A DNA stretch of 64,000 nt from Pseudosporangium ferrugineum (lineage in GTDB: Bacteria; Actinomycetota; Actinomycetes; Mycobacteriales; Micromonosporaceae), in NCBI RefSeq assembly GCF_003002065.1, contig NZ_PVZG01000001.1, forward strand, positions 434,001 through 498,000, written 5' to 3'. A program made the position numbers and the translations under genes. Below the pieces are notes generated by a model. That model was not told the origin of the DNA and did not search any database. It saw only the letters and a program-made list of their open reading frames with translations. Shown here piece after piece: positions 1 through 7,770 of the stretch; position 1 is the first letter of the stretch, and every line of letters begins with the position of its first letter.

Positions 1-134
1 AGGCCGTGGCGGACAGCCCGCTGGTGTTCCCGGCCCCGGCCGACTACGCCCGGCTGCACTACTACCGCTCCTTCGCCACCGCCGCCGAGCAGCAGGAGTA
101 CCAGGGCATCTTCGAACCGATCGTGCTGGGCTGA
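1..134 (+). CDS. Polyamine ABC transporter substrate-binding protein, C-terminal end (partial)
   Basis: Only the last 43 codons are in the window, ending in TGA at 132-134. The reading frame has normal GC3 and continues off the left edge. The tail (LHYYRSFATAAEQQEYQGIFEP) resembles the C-terminus of PotD/PotF-type periplasmic spermidine/putrescine-binding proteins, which end in a helix of this kind. The stop is one base before the ATG of a PotB-like permease, so it is almost certainly the upstream gene of the same ABC operon. The identification rests mainly on this context; the fragment alone is too short to be decisive. Confidence 0.6.
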   Translation, partial: AVADSPLVFPAPADYARLHYYRSFATAAEQQEYQGIFEPIVLG

Positions 135-135
135 C

Positions 136-993
136 ATGCTGCGCCGACGGCTCGCCCCGTACCTGCTGGTCCTGCCCGGCGGGCTGTGGCTGCTGCTCTT
201 CTTCGTCGTGCCGATGGTGACGATGCTGTCGCTGTCGCTGCAGCAGGGCGACGTGGTCACCGGCTACGTCTTCACCGGCCACTGGCAGACGTACGTGGAC
301 GCCGTCGTCAACTACCGCACCCAACTGGTCCGCTCGCTGATCTACGGCGGGATCACCACCGTCGTCCTGATCGTGCTGGCGTTCCCGGTCGCGTACTGGA
401 TCGCCTTCTACGGCGGGCGGCGCAAGGCCACGTACCTGTTCCTGCTGCTGTTGCCGTTCTTCGTGTCGTTCGTGCTGCGCACCATCTCGTGGCGGCAGAT
501 CCTCACCGACGAGGGCATCCTGCTCGGGCCGCTCAAGGACGCCGGGCTGCTGCACCAGGAGTTCCACGTCCTCGGCACGCCGGTGGCGGTGATCGGCGGG
601 CTGGTCTACAACTTCCTGCCGTTCATGGTGCTGCCCGTCTACGTGGCGCTCGAACGCATCGACCCGCGCGTCGTCGAGGCCGCCCGCGACCTGTACGCCG
701 ACCCCGCCACCACGTTCCGCAAGGTGATCTTCCCGCTGGCGCTGCCCGGCGTCTTCGCGGGCGTGCTGATGACGTTCGTGCCGGCCAGCTCCGACTACGT
801 CAACTCGGCGGTGCTGGGCAGTTCGTCGACCACGATGATCGGCCAGGTCATCCAGTCGCAGTACCTGACCAGCTCCAACTACCCGACGGCCTCCGCGCTG
901 TCGTTCACGCTCATGGCCGTGCTGCTGATCGGGGTGTTCGCGTACGCACGCGCGCTGGGCACCGAGGACGTGATGAAGGTGGCGGCGCGATGA
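136..993 (+). CDS. potB: PotB-like polyamine ABC transporter permease
   Basis: A 285-residue inner-membrane permease of the binding-protein-dependent transport family, the size expected for PotB/PotH. A first membrane segment is at about residues 8-32, followed by a large external loop and about five further hydrophobic segments. The EAA-type loop that contacts the ATPase is visible near residues 178-197 (VEAARDLYADPATTFRKVIF, with the conserved EAA..G-like pattern as EAARDLYAD). Together with the next gene it would form the channel that imports spermidine/putrescine using energy from an ATPase not in this window, presumably encoded upstream. It follows the binding-protein gene by one base and overlaps the next permease by 4 bp (ATGA), indicating one operon. 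Confidence 0.85.
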   Translation: MLRRRLAPYLLVLPGGLWLLLFFVVPMVTMLSLSLQQGDVVTGYVFTGHWQTYVDAVVNYRTQLVRSLIYGGITTVVLIVLAFPVAYWIAFYGGRRKATYLFLLLLPFFVSFVLRTISWRQILTDEGILLGPLKDAGLLHQEFHVLGTPVAVIGGLVYNFLPFMVLPVYVALERIDPRVVEAARDLYADPATTFRKVIFPLALPGVFAGVLMTFVPASSDYVNSAVLGSSSTTMIGQVIQSQYLTSSNYPTASALSFTLMAVLLIGVFAYARALGTEDVMKVAAR

Positions 994-1769
994 CCGGCCG
1001 GCGGATGCTGTACGCGTACACCTGGCTGGTCATCGCCTGGCTCACCCTGCCGGTGCTGATCATGATCGCGTTCGGCTTCAACGACACACCCGGCCGCTAC
1101 AACCAGAGCTGGGACGGCTTCACCCTCAAGTGGTACGGCCGCGTCTTCGAGCTGGACGAGCTCACCCGCGCCCTGGTCACCTCCCTCGCGGTGGCGACCG
1201 TGACGATGCTGGTCGCCGGCGCGCTCGGCACCGGCATCGGCTACGCGCTGGGCCGCTACCGCTTCCGCGGCTCCGGCACGGTCAACCTGGTCATGTTCGC
1301 CGCGATCTCCTCCCCCGAACTCGTCATGGGCGCCTCCCTGCTCACCCTGTTCGTGTCGCTCGGCGTCGGCCCGGGCGTCGTCACCATCACCATCGCGCAC
1401 GTGATGTTCTGCATCTCGTTCGTGGCCGTGGTCGTCCGCGCCCGCGTGCTCACCCTCGACCGCTCCCTCGAGGAGGCCGCCGCCGACCTGGGCGCCAACC
1501 CGTGGACCACGTTCTGGCGGGTCACGTTCCCGATCATCCTGCCCGCGGTGTCGTCCGGCATGCTGCTGGCGTTCGCGCTCAGCATCGACGACTTCGTGGT
1601 CACCAACTTCACCGCCGGCACCACCACCACGTTCCCGCTCTGGATCTGGGGCTCCACCCGGGTAGGCCTGCCACCGCAGGTCAACGTGATGGGCACGCTC
1701 ATCTTCCTGGTCGGCGTGGCCATCGCCGTCACCACCAGCATCCGCTCCCGGCCGGCACGGCGGCGCTGA
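990..1769 (+). CDS. potC: PotC-like polyamine ABC transporter permease
   Basis: A 259-residue permease, the second channel subunit of the polyamine importer. The ATG at 990 overlaps the stop of the preceding permease (ATGA), which fixes the start and suggests translational coupling. The N-terminus has one membrane segment (about residues 8-28), then an external loop (KWYGRVFELDELTRALVTS) typical of PotC/PotI, then further membrane segments. The cytoplasmic EAA loop reads EEAAADLGANPWTTFWRVTF around residue 160. The substrate class is inferred from family resemblance and from the amine oxidoreductase and aminotransferase genes that follow. Confidence 0.85.
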   Translation: MTGRRMLYAYTWLVIAWLTLPVLIMIAFGFNDTPGRYNQSWDGFTLKWYGRVFELDELTRALVTSLAVATVTMLVAGALGTGIGYALGRYRFRGSGTVNLVMFAAISSPELVMGASLLTLFVSLGVGPGVVTITIAHVMFCISFVAVVVRARVLTLDRSLEEAAADLGANPWTTFWRVTFPIILPAVSSGMLLAFALSIDDFVVTNFTAGTTTTFPLWIWGSTRVGLPPQVNVMGTLIFLVGVAIAVTTSIRSRPARRR

Positions 1770-1788
1770 TGAGCGCGCTCATGCCGGT

Positions 1789-1916
1789 GGCCGGCCCTGC
1801 CGCCGGCGTCCGGTCCCGGGCCAGCCTTGCCGCCAGTGTCCGGCCCTGGGCCGGCCTTGTCACCGCCGTCCGGTCCCGGGCCGGCCTTGCCGGCGGCGTC
1901 CGATTTCTGGCCGGCC
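1789..1916 (+). repeat. 30-bp tandem repeat (4 copies plus a partial fifth)
   Basis: Four units of exactly 30 bp begin at 1789, 1819, 1849 and 1879, and an 8-bp start of a fifth follows at 1909. Each unit starts GGCC[GA]GCC[CT]TG and has GTCCGG at positions 19-24 (unit 4 has GTCCGA). Units differ from each other by a few substitutions but not in length. The tract fills most of the 154-bp gap between the permease stop and the oxidoreductase start. Because 30 is a multiple of three it keeps frames open on both strands, but no credible gene is seen in it. Confidence 0.9.
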
Positions 1917-1923
1917 GGGGGCG

Positions 1924-3315
1924 GTGACCGTGCGCGCGCTCGCCGATGCCATCCCGGAGCCGTACTGGCTGCGGCAGCCGGGCGCGCCCGAACCGGCGGA
2001 CCCGCTCACCACGGCCGAGAACGCCGACCTGGCCGTCATCGGCGCCGGCTACAGCGGACTGTGGACCGCGCTGCTCGCCAAGGAACGCGACCCCGGCCGC
2101 GACGTCGTCGTGGTCGAGGCAGGCACCGCCGGGTGGGCGGCGTCCGGGCGCAACGGCGGCTTCTGCGCGGCGAGCCTCACCCACGGCTTCGACAACGGGC
2201 TCAGCCGCTTCCCCGGCGAGATGGACACCCTCGAGCGGCTCGGGCGCCGGAACCTCGCCGAGATCGAGGACACGGTCCGGCGTTACGACATCGACTGCGA
2301 CTTCTCGCGTACGGGTGAACTGCACGTCGCCACCGCCGGGTGGCAGGTGCGGGAGCTGGGGGCGTACCACGCCGCGGCGGCCGGGCGGGGCCTCGACGTG
2401 CGGCTGCTCGACCGGGACGCCGTGCGGGCGGAGGTGGACTCCCCGACGTACCTCGGCGGGGTCTGGGACCGCGACGGCTGCGCGATGGTCGACCCGGCCC
2501 GCCTGGTCTGGGGCCTGCGCCGGGCCTGCGCCGACCTCGGCGTCCGCTTCTACGACAACACCCGCGTCGACCGCATCGACACGATCCCCGGCGGCCTGCG
2601 CCTGCACACCCTGCGCGGCCGGGTCGACGCCCGCCGGGTCGCCCTCGCCACCGGCGCGTACGGCAACCTGCTCCGCCGCCTGCGCCACTACGTCATCCCC
2701 GTCTACGACTACGCCCTGATGACCGAGCCTCTCACCGCCGGCCGGCTCGCCGCGGTCGGCTGGGCCAACCGCCAGGGCATCGGCGACTCGGGCAACCAGT
2801 TCCACTACTACCGGCTCACCGCCGACAACCGCATCCTGTGGGGCGGCTACGACGCCGTCTACTACCGCGGCGGTCGCATCAGCACGGACCACGACCAGCG
2901 CACGGCGACGTTCCACCTGCTGGCCCGCCACTTCGCGGAGACCTTCCCCCAACTCGACGGCCTCCGCTTCACCCACAAATGGGGCGGCGTCATCGACGCC
3001 TGCAGCCGGTTCAGCGGCTTCTACGGTACGGCCCACAGCGGGCGCCTCGCCTACGCGGCGGGCTACACGGGCCTCGGCGTCGGCGCCACCCGCTTCGGCG
3101 CCAACGTGATGCTCGACCTGCTCGACGGGGCCCGCACGCCCCTGACCACCCTGAAGCTGGTCCGCTCCAAGCCGATACCGTTCCCCCCGGAACCGGTCCG
3201 CACGGGCGTCATCCAACTGACCCGCTGGTCGATAGCCCAGGCGGACCGCCACGACGGCCGCCGCAACCTGTGGCTGCGCACCCTGGACCGGGTCGGCCTG
3301 GGCTTCGACTCCTGA
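1924..3315 (+). CDS. FAD-dependent amine oxidoreductase (DAO family, PuuB-like)
   Basis: A 463-residue flavoprotein of the D-amino-acid-oxidase/gamma-glutamylputrescine-oxidase fold. The N-terminal FAD-binding motif GAGYSGLWTA is at about residues 41-50, and the family-typical AGWAASGRNGGF segment follows near 75. The C-terminal FAD contact GYTGLGVGA is near residue 385. It probably oxidises a polyamine or a derivative to an aldehyde in the cytoplasm. It lies downstream of the polyamine permeases in the same direction. The start is GTG 1924; GTG 1930 is about as well placed relative to the GGGGGCGG ribosome-binding sequence. A second member of the family is encoded at 4567-5838 on the other strand; the exact substrate cannot be told from sequence. 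Confidence 0.85.
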   Translation: MTVRALADAIPEPYWLRQPGAPEPADPLTTAENADLAVIGAGYSGLWTALLAKERDPGRDVVVVEAGTAGWAASGRNGGFCAASLTHGFDNGLSRFPGEMDTLERLGRRNLAEIEDTVRRYDIDCDFSRTGELHVATAGWQVRELGAYHAAAAGRGLDVRLLDRDAVRAEVDSPTYLGGVWDRDGCAMVDPARLVWGLRRACADLGVRFYDNTRVDRIDTIPGGLRLHTLRGRVDARRVALATGAYGNLLRRLRHYVIPVYDYALMTEPLTAGRLAAVGWANRQGIGDSGNQFHYYRLTADNRILWGGYDAVYYRGGRISTDHDQRTATFHLLARHFAETFPQLDGLRFTHKWGGVIDACSRFSGFYGTAHSGRLAYAAGYTGLGVGATRFGANVMLDLLDGARTPLTTLKLVRSKPIPFPPEPVRTGVIQLTRWSIAQADRHDGRRNLWLRTLDRVGLGFDS

Positions 3316-3380
3316 GATCAGCGCGAGGTGGGTCATCCGCTGCTGCATCGCCGCCTGGTCCCGGGCGCCGATCCACGTCG

Positions 3381-4142
3381 TCATGGGAGGTCCTCGGGCC
3401 GCAGGCGGTCGAGAACCTGGCGGCCCAGGCCCGGCGGGACGCCCCGGTCGATCAGGCCCCGGCGGATCAGGTCCAGGTCGGCGCCGTGCCCGCGCAGGTG
3501 GTCGATCAGCGGCGCGGAGCGGTCGGGACGCCCGCGGACCAGTTCGGACAGCAGGCGCAACTCGAGGCGCACGGCCGGTACCGCCCACCGGCGAGCAGCG
3601 CCCGCGCCGGCGCCCGGTGCGAGACCCGGAGGGTGATCGGGGCTGCCCGGCACCGGGTGGCCGGGGCTGCCCGACGCTGGATAGTCGGGGCTGCCCGACG
3701 CGGGGTAGTCGGGGCTGCCCGGCACTGGGTGGCCGGAGCCGTCCGACGCGGGGTGGCCGGGGGCGCAGGGCACGAGGACCGAGTGCCGCCACGGGCCCTC
3801 GCCCGCGCACTCGAAGGCGTCGCTCTCGACGGGATACTCGACCGTGCTGAAGCCGACCTTCACCCCGTCGACGACGTAGTGCGCGAAATACTGCTCGGCG
3901 CCCGCGAGCCAGGCCGGCGGATCCAGGCACGGGAACCCGTCCAGCGCGGCGGCGAACCGGTCCACATCGGCGCGGTCGGCGACGAGGACGTCGATGTCGC
4001 CGGTCGGCAGGGTGACGCCCTGCAGCAGCGCCGCACCCGTGCCGACCAGCCGGTAGTCCGAGCGCGGGCGGGCCCGATCCAGCACCGTGGCCAGCACGGC
4101 CACCAACTCGTCGCGGTCCCGTAGCGGGCGGAAGTTCCCCAT
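3381..4142 (-). CDS. Nucleotidyltransferase-fold protein with a repeat-encoded insert
   Basis: A 253-residue protein. Residues 30-60 have the pol-beta-type nucleotidyltransferase signature: a helix-turn GTGAALLQG followed by TGDIDVLV, the D-x-D metal pair. This resembles stand-alone NTase domains of the AbiEii/minimal-NTase kind. The middle (about residues 125-170) is replaced by an imperfect octapeptide repeat (GSPDYPAS-like) encoded by a 24-bp DNA tandem repeat, so it is low-complexity. The C-terminus (RLELRLLSELVRGRPDRSAPLIDHL) is helical. No antitoxin-like partner is adjacent; the neighbours are amine oxidoreductases. Function is not known. The tail-to-tail arrangement with the preceding gene and its own promoter suggest it is independent of the polyamine operon. 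Confidence 0.7.
   Translation of the reverse strand: MGNFRPLRDRDELVAVLATVLDRARPRSDYRLVGTGAALLQGVTLPTGDIDVLVADRADVDRFAAALDGFPCLDPPAWLAGAEQYFAHYVVDGVKVGFSTVEYPVESDAFECAGEGPWRHSVLVPCAPGHPASDGSGHPVPGSPDYPASGSPDYPASGSPGHPVPGSPDHPPGLAPGAGAGAARRWAVPAVRLELRLLSELVRGRPDRSAPLIDHLRGHGADLDLIRRGLIDRGVPPGLGRQVLDRLRPEDLP
3639..3758 (-). repeat. 24-bp tandem repeat inside the nucleotidyltransferase gene (5 copies)
   Basis: Five consecutive 24-bp units begin at 3639, 3663, 3687, 3711 and 3735 (plus-strand units start GGGGCTGCCCG). They encode five octapeptides of the type GSPDYPAS/GSPGHPVP on the minus strand. Units 2 and 3 are nearly identical, and 1 and 4 are nearly identical, as expected from unequal duplication. 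Confidence 0.9.
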
Positions 4143-4373
4143 CCCCGCATCGTGCCCGAGGGGTACGACACAACGGCCTTGGGCATCCTAGGAGGCTGGG
4201 TTGAATGGTGGCTGGAGATGGGGCACGGCCGGGGGAAAGGTTGCGGTGGGCTGGAGGCTGGGCTGAGGCGGCCTTGAGGACGGCCCGGCAGAATGGGACG
4301 TGCCCGGCCGGGAACCGCGGTCAGATGGCCGTGACGCTCAGACGCCCGAGTGTCACCGCCGCCGATGCGGGCC

Positions 4374-4517
4374 GGCCGGGCAAAGACCAGAACGGCCGGG
4401 GCAAAGACCGGAGCGCGGCCGGGCGGAGACCAGTGCGGCCGGGCGGAGACCGGAGCGCGGCCGGGCGGAGACCAGAACGGCCGGGCCGAGACCAGAGCTG
4501 GCCGGGCAGATGCGGAG
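4374..4517 (+). repeat. About 21-bp imperfect tandem repeat (about 7 copies) in a gene-free stretch
   Basis: The 424-bp stretch 4143-4566 has no convincing gene. Its centre is an array of about seven units of 20-23 bp, each starting GGCCGGGC and continuing with AGACC[AG]GAGC-like sequence. Unlike the two neighbouring arrays the unit length varies, so frames are not preserved. The rest of the stretch (4143-4373) should carry the promoter of the nucleotidyltransferase gene; no clear -35/-10 pair is seen. Confidence 0.8.
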
Positions 4518-4566
4518 CAACCCGTTCCGGGATGCAGACGCCATGGTCCGGGGTCCCGGGGCTCGG

Positions 4567-5838
4567 TCAGCGGCGTTCCCAGGTGTCGCGGAGGGCTGTT
4601 GCTCTCAGGGCCGCGTTGATGCCCAGCCAGCGCAGCGGTTCCGGTTCCCAGGGGCGGGAGCGGTGGCCCACCCAGGGCAGCGTCGTGCGTTCGGTGAGGT
4701 CGCCCGCGATCAGGTCGGCGAGGGTGCGGCCCGCCAGGTTGGCCGCGGCCACGCCGTCGCCGACGTAGCCGCCCGCCCAGCCCAGGCCCTCGTGCAGGCC
4801 GACCGAGGGCATCCAGTCGCGGGGGATGGCGAGGGGGCCGCCCCAGCGGGCCGCGATCGGCGGGTCGATGCCGAACAGTTCGGTGAGGGTGCGGCGCAGG
4901 GCGGAGAAGACCGACGGTTCGTGGTCGTAGCGGGGGCGTACGCGGGAGCCGAAGTGGTAGGGCGCCCCGCGGCCGCCGAAGGCGAGGCGATCGTCGGCGG
5001 TGCGCTGGCCGTACACGATGAGGTGCCGGTCGTCGCTGAAGGTCTCGCGCCTCGCGAGGCCGATGCGGGACCAGGTCGCGGGGTCGAGCGGGGCCGTCGC
5101 GATCATCAGGGAGTAGACCGGGGCGAGGGTGCGGCGGTGGCCCGGCAGGCCGGCGGTGTAGCCCTCCAGCGCCCGCACGATGGTCGGCGCCCGGACGGTG
5201 CCGTGGTCGGTGCGGACGGAACCCCGGGTCAGGGACAGCACGCGGGTGCCCTCGTGGATCGTGACGCCGCGTCGTTCGACTGCCGACGCCAGGCCGCGGA
5301 CGAGGCGGGCCGGGTGCAGGGCCGCGCAGTCCGGGCTGTACGTGCCGCCGAGCACGCCGGTCGCCCCGCAGATCCTGGCGGCGGTCTCCGCGTCGATGAA
5401 GTCCGGGGACGCCTCGGCGCGGCGGAGCTGGGCGGGGGTGCGGGCGAGCGAGACCGTGCCGCCCTTCGCGTAGTGGCAGTCGATGTGCTCGGCGGCGGCG
5501 ACCCGGCCGACCTCGTCGACGGTGTCCGCGAGGTGGCGGTACATGACCTCGGCGCGGTCCTCGCCGTAGCGTCCGGCCAGTTTCCGGTACGGGACCGGGA
5601 AGAGCCCCGAGCACCATCCGCCGTTGCGCCCGGACGCGCCGAAGCCGCAGTATTCGGCCTCCAGCACCACGATGCGCAGGTGCGGTGCCGCGAGCGCGAG
5701 GTAGTACGCGGTCCAGAGCCCGGTGTAGCCGCCGCCGGCGATCGCCACGTCGGCCGTGGTGTCGCCGGGCAGCGGGGCGCGCCGGGTGAACGGACCGAGG
5801 GAGTCCAGCCAGAAGGACGGGGTCAGAGCCGGGTCCAT
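4567..5838 (-). CDS. FAD-dependent oxidoreductase (DAO family)
   Basis: A 423-residue DAO-family flavoprotein. The FAD dinucleotide-binding motif AGGGYTGLWTAYYL is at about residues 34-47, and CGFGASGRNGGWCSG follows near 64. The C-terminal GYVGDGVAAANLAGR is the second FAD contact. It probably deaminates or oxidises a polyamine-derived amine. The ATG at 5838 overlaps the 3' end of the upstream aminotransferase by 16 bp, so the two are one operon under the AsnC regulator: aminotransferase, then oxidase. It shares the fold, not close identity, with the 1924-3315 protein. Confidence 0.85.
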   Translation of the reverse strand: MDPALTPSFWLDSLGPFTRRAPLPGDTTADVAIAGGGYTGLWTAYYLALAAPHLRIVVLEAEYCGFGASGRNGGWCSGLFPVPYRKLAGRYGEDRAEVMYRHLADTVDEVGRVAAAEHIDCHYAKGGTVSLARTPAQLRRAEASPDFIDAETAARICGATGVLGGTYSPDCAALHPARLVRGLASAVERRGVTIHEGTRVLSLTRGSVRTDHGTVRAPTIVRALEGYTAGLPGHRRTLAPVYSLMIATAPLDPATWSRIGLARRETFSDDRHLIVYGQRTADDRLAFGGRGAPYHFGSRVRPRYDHEPSVFSALRRTLTELFGIDPPIAARWGGPLAIPRDWMPSVGLHEGLGWAGGYVGDGVAAANLAGRTLADLIAGDLTERTTLPWVGHRSRPWEPEPLRWLGINAALRATALRDTWERR

Positions 5839-7193
5839 GCCTCGCTCAGCACCGTACGCAGAATCTGTTCGATCTCGGCGAAGTGCTGCTCCTCGCAGAC
5901 CAGCGGCGGGGCGAGCTGGACGACCGGGTCGCCGCGGTCGTCGGCGCGGCAGTAGAGGCCGGCGTCGAAGAGTGCCTGGGAGAGGAAGCCGCGCAGCAGC
6001 CGGTCGGACTCGTCGTCGTCGAAGGTGGCCTTGGTGGCCTTGTCCTTGACCAGCTCGATGCCGAAGAAGTAGCCGTCGCCGCGGACGTCGCCGACGATCG
6101 GCAGGTCGGTGAGCCGGTCGAGGTACGAGCGGAACAGCCCGCTCTGCTCGCGGACGTGCCCGTTGAGGTCCTCGCGTTCGAAGATGTCGAGGTTGGTCAG
6201 GGCGACCGCGGAGGCGACCGGGTGGCCGCCGAAGGTGATGCCGTGCGCGAAGGACGCGGTGCCGGTCAGGAACGGCTCGACCAGGCGCTCCGAGGCGATC
6301 ATCGCGCCGAGCGGGACGTAGCCGGAGGTGAGGCCCTTGGCGCAGGTGATGATGTCCGGGGTGTACCCGTACCGCTGGGAGCCGAAGTACTCCCCCAGCC
6401 GGCCGAACGCGCAGATCACCTCGTCGGAGACCAGCAGCACGTCGTAGCGGTCGCAGATCTCGCGGACCCGCGGGAAGTAGCCGGGCGGCGGCGGGAAGCA
6501 GCCGCCGGCGTTCTGCACCGGTTCGAGGTAGACGCAGGCGACGGTGTCGGGGCCCTCGAACTCGATGGCCTCGGCGATGCGGTCGGCGGCCCAGATGCCG
6601 AACTGTTCCTCGGTCATGGACTCGTCGGGGCGCCGGTAGTAGTTGGTGTTCGGCACCCGGACCGTGCTCGGCACCAGCGGCTCGTACTGCTGCTTGAGCA
6701 GCGGCAGGCCGGTGATCGACAGGGCGCCCATGGTGGTGCCGTGGTAGGCGACGTTGCGGGAGATCGCCTTGGTCTTCATCGGCTTGCCGGTCAGCTTGAA
6801 GTAGTTGCGGGCCAGCTTCCAGGCGCTCTCGACCGCCTCGGAGCCGCCGGTGGTGAAGAAGACCCGGTTGAGGTCGCCGGGGGCGAGCGCGGCGAGGCGC
6901 TCGGCCAGCTCGACCGCGGTCGGGTGGGCGTAGGACCAGACCGGGAAGTAGGCGAGCTCGGCGGCCTGCTTGGCGGCGGCCTCGGCCAGCTCGGTGCGGC
7001 CGTGCCCGGCCTGCACCACGAAGAGCCCGGACAGCCCGTCCAGGTAGCGCTTGCCGTGCTGGTCGTAGATGTACGGGCCGGAGCCCCGCACGATGACCGG
7101 CACCTCGCCGGCGCCCGGCCCGGTGTACGCCGACAGCCGGGTGAAGTGCATCCAGAGGTGGTCGCGGGCCGCTGCTGACAGGTCCTGGCTCAT
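5823..7193 (-). CDS. Class III PLP aminotransferase (putrescine/omega-amino acid type)
   Basis: A 456-residue fold-type-I aminotransferase. It has the family pattern GGSEAVESAWKLARNY, the phosphate/PLP contact SDEVICAFGRLG, and the Schiff-base lysine in CAKGLTSGYVPLGA. Such enzymes transfer the terminal amino group of putrescine, beta-alanine or related omega-amines to pyruvate or 2-oxoglutarate. The ATG at 7193 overlaps the TGA of the AsnC gene (ATGA) and has GGGGAA five bases upstream, so it is preferred over the GTG 12 bp earlier (7205). The context with an FAD amine oxidase downstream and an Lrp-type regulator upstream supports polyamine degradation. Confidence 0.87.
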   Translation of the reverse strand: MSQDLSAAARDHLWMHFTRLSAYTGPGAGEVPVIVRGSGPYIYDQHGKRYLDGLSGLFVVQAGHGRTELAEAAAKQAAELAYFPVWSYAHPTAVELAERLAALAPGDLNRVFFTTGGSEAVESAWKLARNYFKLTGKPMKTKAISRNVAYHGTTMGALSITGLPLLKQQYEPLVPSTVRVPNTNYYRRPDESMTEEQFGIWAADRIAEAIEFEGPDTVACVYLEPVQNAGGCFPPPPGYFPRVREICDRYDVLLVSDEVICAFGRLGEYFGSQRYGYTPDIITCAKGLTSGYVPLGAMIASERLVEPFLTGTASFAHGITFGGHPVASAVALTNLDIFEREDLNGHVREQSGLFRSYLDRLTDLPIVGDVRGDGYFFGIELVKDKATKATFDDDESDRLLRGFLSQALFDAGLYCRADDRGDPVVQLAPPLVCEEQHFAEIEQILRTVLSEAWTRL

Positions 7194-7645
7194 CTCGTTC
7201 CCCACGCGTAGGTCTGTTTCGCGAGCTTCAGATACATGAACGTCTCCGTCGCCGAGACGCCCTCGATCGCCCGGATCTTGTCGTTCAACAGCTCCAGCAG
7301 GTGCTCGTCGTCGGTGCAGACCAGCTCGGCGAGCATGTCGTAGCCGCCGGCGCAGATCACCACGTAGTCGACCTCCGGGATCGCGGCGATCTCGTCGGCG
7401 ACGCGGCGCATGTCCCCGATCACCTTGATGCCGACCATCGCCTGGCGGGCGAAGCCGAGCGTCAGCGGGTCGGTGACCGCGACGATCTGCATGAGCCCGT
7501 GGTCGAGGAGCCGCTGCACGCGCTGGCGCACGGCGGCCTCGGAGAGCCCGATGGTCTTCGCGAGCGTCGCGTACGACATCCGCCCGTCGCGCTGGAGGTG
7601 CTCGATGATCTGCTTGTTGATGCTGTCCAGGGCCTGGTCCGTCAC
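7190..7645 (-). CDS. Lrp/AsnC-family transcriptional regulator
   Basis: A 151-residue regulator, normal for Lrp/AsnC. The N-terminal winged helix-turn-helix occupies residues 5-55 (MSYATLAKTIGLSEAAVRQR), and the RAM ligand-binding domain follows (residues 65-140). It likely senses an amino acid or amine and controls the coupled aminotransferase/oxidase genes, possibly also the divergent gene at 7771. The start is GTG 7645. An upstream extension is open but has no family similarity. A GATAAT -10 element ends 6 bp before this GTG, so the mRNA may be leaderless. Confidence 0.88.
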   Translation of the reverse strand: MTDQALDSINKQIIEHLQRDGRMSYATLAKTIGLSEAAVRQRVQRLLDHGLMQIVAVTDPLTLGFARQAMVGIKVIGDMRRVADEIAAIPEVDYVVICAGGYDMLAELVCTDDEHLLELLNDKIRAIEGVSATETFMYLKLAKQTYAWGTR

Positions 7646-7770
7646 GCCGCGATTATCCCCTCCGGCATTCCATGTACATACGTTTATCGCAGCTCCCGGC
7701 GCTCTTGACAAGTGTTTCCGTGGCCACAACGCTCTGCGGACAAGGTTTCAGTTGGCGAAAGGCGCCCCTC
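7646..7770. promoter_or_regulatory. Divergent promoter region between AsnC regulator and saccharopine-dehydrogenase-like gene
   Basis: On the plus strand TTGACA (7705-7710) is 17 bp from AACGCT (7728-7733), a plausible sigma-70-type promoter for the gene at 7771; GAAAGG at 7757-7762 is its ribosome-binding site. On the minus strand GATAAT (7652-7657) is a good -10 for the regulator. The palindrome ATGTACAT (7672-7679) lies near the regulator's -35 position and is a candidate operator; that role is inferred. Confidence 0.5.

Noticed and set aside
3381..4142. An AbiE-type toxin-antitoxin or abortive-infection system.
   Set aside because: The NTase signature is present but no antitoxin-like gene is adjacent, and the flanking genes are metabolic.
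1789..4517. The three repeat tracts as a CRISPR array.
   Set aside because: The repeats are directly adjacent with no unique spacers, unit lengths differ between tracts and no cas gene is present.
7646..7729. N-terminal extension of the AsnC regulator to 179 residues.
   Set aside because: The extra residues do not resemble the family and overlap the promoter; GTG 7645 gives the normal length.
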